Of a stretch of DNA of 64,000 bases, positions 61,908 through 64,000 are shown one piece after another (within the stretch, counting starts at the first letter, position 1; each line of letters starts with the position of its first letter). Below the pieces are notes generated by a model. It ran no database searches. It was not told where the DNA came from and saw only the letters and a program-made list of their open reading frames with translations. This stretch comes from Phycisphaerae bacterium (GTDB lineage Bacteria; Planctomycetota; Phycisphaerae; Sedimentisphaerales; Anaerobacaceae). The position numbers and the translations under genes are program-made. The stretch is taken from positions 124,001-188,000 of the forward strand of contig JAGOLX010000004.1 of NCBI GenBank assembly GCA_017993835.1. Direction: 5' to 3'.

Positions 61908-63383
61908 ATGCCACAGAACGCCAACTACTACATCGCGGTGGACCTCGGGGCCGAGAGCGGCAGAGTCATGCTGGGCCGGGTCGGTGAGGGGCGGCTGGAA
62001 CTCGAACCGGTGCATCGCTTCGCCAATGGTCCCATCGAGCAGGACGGATCGCTGCGATGGGATTTCGACCGGCTCCTGTCGGACATCAAGACCGGGATCG
62101 GCCTGGCGGCCAAGAAGGCCGGCGGCAAGGTCCAGGGCATCGGCGTCGATACCTGGGGCGTCGATTTCGGCCTGCTGGGCGAGGACGGAAAGCTCCTGGA
62201 GAAGCCCTACCACTACCGCGACAGCCGGACCAACGGCATGATGGACAAGGCCTTCGCGAAGATGCCCAAACGACAGGTCTATGAGAACACCGGCATCCAG
62301 TTCATGCAGCTCAACTCCCTCTACCAGCTCCTGGCCATGCGCCTGGCGAACTCGCCACCGCTCGCAAAGACCGAGCGGCTGCTGTTCATGGCCGACCTGT
62401 TCTCCTACTTCCTGTGCGGCAAGGCCATCGGCGAATACACGATGGCCAGCACCTCGCAGATGATGGACATGAAGACGGGCCAGTGGTCCAAGGCCATTTT
62501 CAAAGAGCTTTCGCTGCCGCTGGAGATCATGCCCCCGATTACGAAGCCCGGGACCGTCGTGGGCACGCTGACCGCGGAGGTAGCCAGGGAAATCGGCTGT
62601 GCCCAGATTCCGCTGATCGCCATCGGCTCGCACGACACCGCGTCCGCAGTGCTCGGCGTCCCCGGCTGCGGCGACCGCTGGGCCTACCTGTCCTCGGGGA
62701 CCTGGAGCCTGATGGGCGTCGAGCTGCCCAAGGCCATCGTCAACGACACAACGTTCGCCTACGAGTTCACCAACGAGGGCGGCGTCGAGAACACGATCCG
62801 ACTGCTCAAGAACATCATGGGACTGTGGCTCGTCCAGGAGTGCAAGCGCCAGTGGCAGCGTGACGGCCAGGACCTCTCCTACGGCGAGCTGACCCGGATG
62901 GCGGCCAAGGCCAAGCCCTTCTTCGGATACGTCAACTGCGACAACAGCGACTTCCTCGCGCCGGGCGACATGCCTTCGCGGATCAACAAGTGCCTGGCCG
63001 AAACCGGCCAGCAGCCCACGCAGGACAAGGGCCTGATGGTCCGCCTGGTCCTGGAGAGCCTGGCCCTGAAGTACCGCTCCGTGCTCGGCGCCATCGAGGA
63101 CATCACGGGCAAGAGCATCGACGTGCTCCACATCGTGGGCGGCGGAATTCAAAACGAGCTGCTGTGCCAGTTCACCGCCGACGCGACCGGACGCAGGGTC
63201 GTCACCGGTCCCATCGAGGCCACCGCCAGCGGCAACGTCCTGATGCAGGCCAAGGCGGTCGGCCAGCTCAAGAGCATCGACGAGGCCCGCCAGGTCGTTC
63301 GCAATTCCTTCGAGATGAAAGAGTACAAGCCACAGAACCGGGACCTCTGGGACCGCCAGTACAAGACGTTTGTCCGCTCGTAG
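61908..63383 (+). CDS. rhaB: Rhamnulokinase (FGGY family)
   Basis: A 491-residue sugar kinase phosphorylating L-rhamnulose. The first ATP-loop DLGAESGRVMLG is typical of rhamnulokinases. The substrate region WGVDFGLLGEDG, the SHDTASAV motif, the second phosphate loop LSSGTWSLMG and the adenosine-binding IVGGGIQNELLCQFTADATG follow. AAGGAGC lies before the ATG at 61908. The partner enzymes rhaA and rhaD are not in the window, although a class II aldolase is 25 kb away. The stop codon TAG is part of a repeat element. Confidence 0.93.
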   Translation: MPQNANYYIAVDLGAESGRVMLGRVGEGRLELEPVHRFANGPIEQDGSLRWDFDRLLSDIKTGIGLAAKKAGGKVQGIGVDTWGVDFGLLGEDGKLLEKPYHYRDSRTNGMMDKAFAKMPKRQVYENTGIQFMQLNSLYQLLAMRLANSPPLAKTERLLFMADLFSYFLCGKAIGEYTMASTSQMMDMKTGQWSKAIFKELSLPLEIMPPITKPGTVVGTLTAEVAREIGCAQIPLIAIGSHDTASAVLGVPGCGDRWAYLSSGTWSLMGVELPKAIVNDTTFAYEFTNEGGVENTIRLLKNIMGLWLVQECKRQWQRDGQDLSYGELTRMAAKAKPFFGYVNCDNSDFLAPGDMPSRINKCLAETGQQPTQDKGLMVRLVLESLALKYRSVLGAIEDITGKSIDVLHIVGGGIQNELLCQFTADATGRRVVTGPIEATASGNVLMQAKAVGQLKSIDEARQVVRNSFEMKEYKPQNRDLWDRQYKTFVRS

Positions 63384-63482
63384 TGACACCGTGAGGCGTT
63401 TCGTAGCACGGGCATCCTGCCCGTGGCAGGACAGGGGCAGGATGCCCCTGAGACTCACGGGCAAGATGCCCGTGCTACTACG
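63379..63482. repeat. Composite repeat: cloverleaf fragment plus 'cacgggcaagatgcccgtg' hairpins
   Basis: It begins with CGTAGTGACACCGTGAGGCGTT (20 of 22 bases like the cloverleaf repeat) and ends with ACTACG, able to close the same stem (CGTAGT/ACTACG). The middle is a different, widespread palindrome with CACGGGCATCCTGCCCGTG and CACGGGCAAGATGCCCGTG units. These give the peptide signature TGILPV...GQDARAT in spurious frames. The rhaB stop codon (63381-63383) lies in it. Confidence 0.8.
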
Positions 63483-63539
63483 CTGACGGTTGCCCATGAC
63501 GGATATGTAGTCCCATAGACCGGCGGAGGGAAGGAGATA

Positions 63540-64000
63540 GTGACTTTGATCGAAACACTGGAACAACAGTTGGACAGCTTCGACGCCGCCGAGCGAAAAG
63601 CGGCTCTCGCGTCGCTTCTGGAGAAGGTGCGGGCCGGCGAGGTCTCTCTACCCGAGCCGGGACGATTCACGAACCTGCATTGCCACACGTTCTTCTCGTA
63701 CAACGCCTACGGCTACTCGCCGACGAAGTTCGCCTGGCTGGCCCGCAAGGCGGGTCTGGCGGTGGTGGGGACCGTCGATTTCGACGTGCTCGACGCGCTC
63801 GACGAATTTCGCGAGGCCTGCCGGCTGCTGGGTCTCAAGGGTTGCTCGGGACTCGAGACGCGGGTCTACGTGCCGGAATTCGCTACGAGGGTGATCAACT
63901 CGCCGGGCGAGCCGGGCATCTCGTACCACATGGGCGTCGGATTCCCCACCTCGAAGGTCCCTGCGTCGCAGCGCAAGTTCCTCAAGAGCCTCAAAGAGAC
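63540..64000 (+). CDS. PHP-domain protein, partial (cut by right edge)
   Basis: The frame is open from a GTG at 63540 to the edge (153 codons). After a helical N-terminal segment (LIETLEQQLDSFDAAERKAA), the sequence NLHCHTFFSYNAYGYSPTKF supplies the H-x-H metal-binding motif of PHP phosphoesterases. TVDFDVLDALDEF and GLETRV continue the fold. An AAGGAG site is 3 bases from the GTG and 9 bases from a TTG at 63546, so either may be the true start. It follows rhaB on the same strand beyond the repeat. Confidence 0.8.
   Translation, partial: MTLIETLEQQLDSFDAAERKAALASLLEKVRAGEVSLPEPGRFTNLHCHTFFSYNAYGYSPTKFAWLARKAGLAVVGTVDFDVLDALDEFREACRLLGLKGCSGLETRVYVPEFATRVINSPGEPGISYHMGVGFPTSKVPASQRKFLKSLKE

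Noticed and set aside
61803-63566. A 587-codon minus-strand frame over rhaB with peptide TGILPV...GQDARAT
   Set aside because: It is antisense to rhamnulokinase, and its N-terminus is translation of a known type of palindromic repeat.
1-64000. tRNA, rRNA, integrase or prophage signals
   Set aside because: None could be seen by eye. The cloverleaf repeat is not a tRNA: its closing stem is 10 bp, there is no CCA/acceptor discriminator pattern, and no T-loop consensus.

Overview
The window looks like a chromosomal segment of a Planctomycetota bacterium, most likely of the Phycisphaerae / Sedimentisphaerales type. This is inferred from gene content, not from a marker gene. The evidence is GC-rich protein-dense DNA; three Gfo/Idh/MocA oxidoreductases with twin-arginine-like leaders; two secreted proteins with PEP-CTERM-type tails; a very large LamG/fibronectin-like secreted protein; a ThuA-domain protein; RCC1 and HAF-repeat propellers; carbohydrate genes; and several families of intergenic palindromes. 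No rRNA, tRNA, CRISPR array, integrase, transposase or prophage was seen.

Layout. 0-1 kb: a P-loop gene cut by the left edge, a frameshifted MNT nucleotidyltransferase and an interrupted dispersed repeat. 1-9.7 kb: sirtuin, M48 lipoprotein protease, HI0933-type flavoprotein with a lipoprotein, ferritin-like protein, secreted esterase, nitrilase-family hydrolase and a DUF234-type ATPase. 9.8-16 kb: two tandem HAF-repeat proteins, an oxidoreductase, and a membrane/AsmA-like fusion. 17-24 kb: nucleoside deaminase, then a MacA-MacB-type ATPase-permease-TolC export operon on the minus strand. 24.3-25.9 kb: a TPP riboswitch with an attenuator-like terminator ahead of thiC. 26-31 kb: small regulator-like genes, a DUF4145 protein, and a sodium:solute symporter paired with a GH130 enzyme. 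31.7-43 kb: RCC1-DUF5648 protein, PEP-CTERM protein, tandem class II aldolase, a large secreted protein, a Gfo/Idh/MocA protein, mannitol-1-phosphate dehydrogenase and a GH28-like beta-helix. 43.3-48.9 kb: an apparent operon (PD40 protein, lipoprotein, AlgI-like MBOAT, AlgJ/AlgX-like protein, aldehyde dehydrogenase) that probably O-acetylates an exopolysaccharide. 48.9-64 kb: oxidoreductase, ThuA protein, DprA, giant LamG protein, PEP-CTERM protein, FolC, DUF4143 ATPase, a decayed AbiEii-type gene with a small partner, rhamnulokinase and the start of a PHP-domain protein.

The best candidate for something undescribed is a 71-75 bp repeat. Every base of the intergenic copy fits a tRNA-like cloverleaf (10-bp closing stem plus three 5-bp arms). 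A second copy is exactly 75 bp and sits codon-for-codon in frame inside the AlgJ-like gene. A third, composite copy supplies the stop codon of rhamnulokinase. The neighbouring AlgI-like gene also seems to carry an in-frame low-complexity insert. Other points are a 186-bp MITE-like element, two 160-bp palindromic intergenic repeats, and several genes whose promoters place transcription start at or near the start codon, suggesting leaderless mRNAs. I did not find a convincing new defence or biosynthetic gene cluster.
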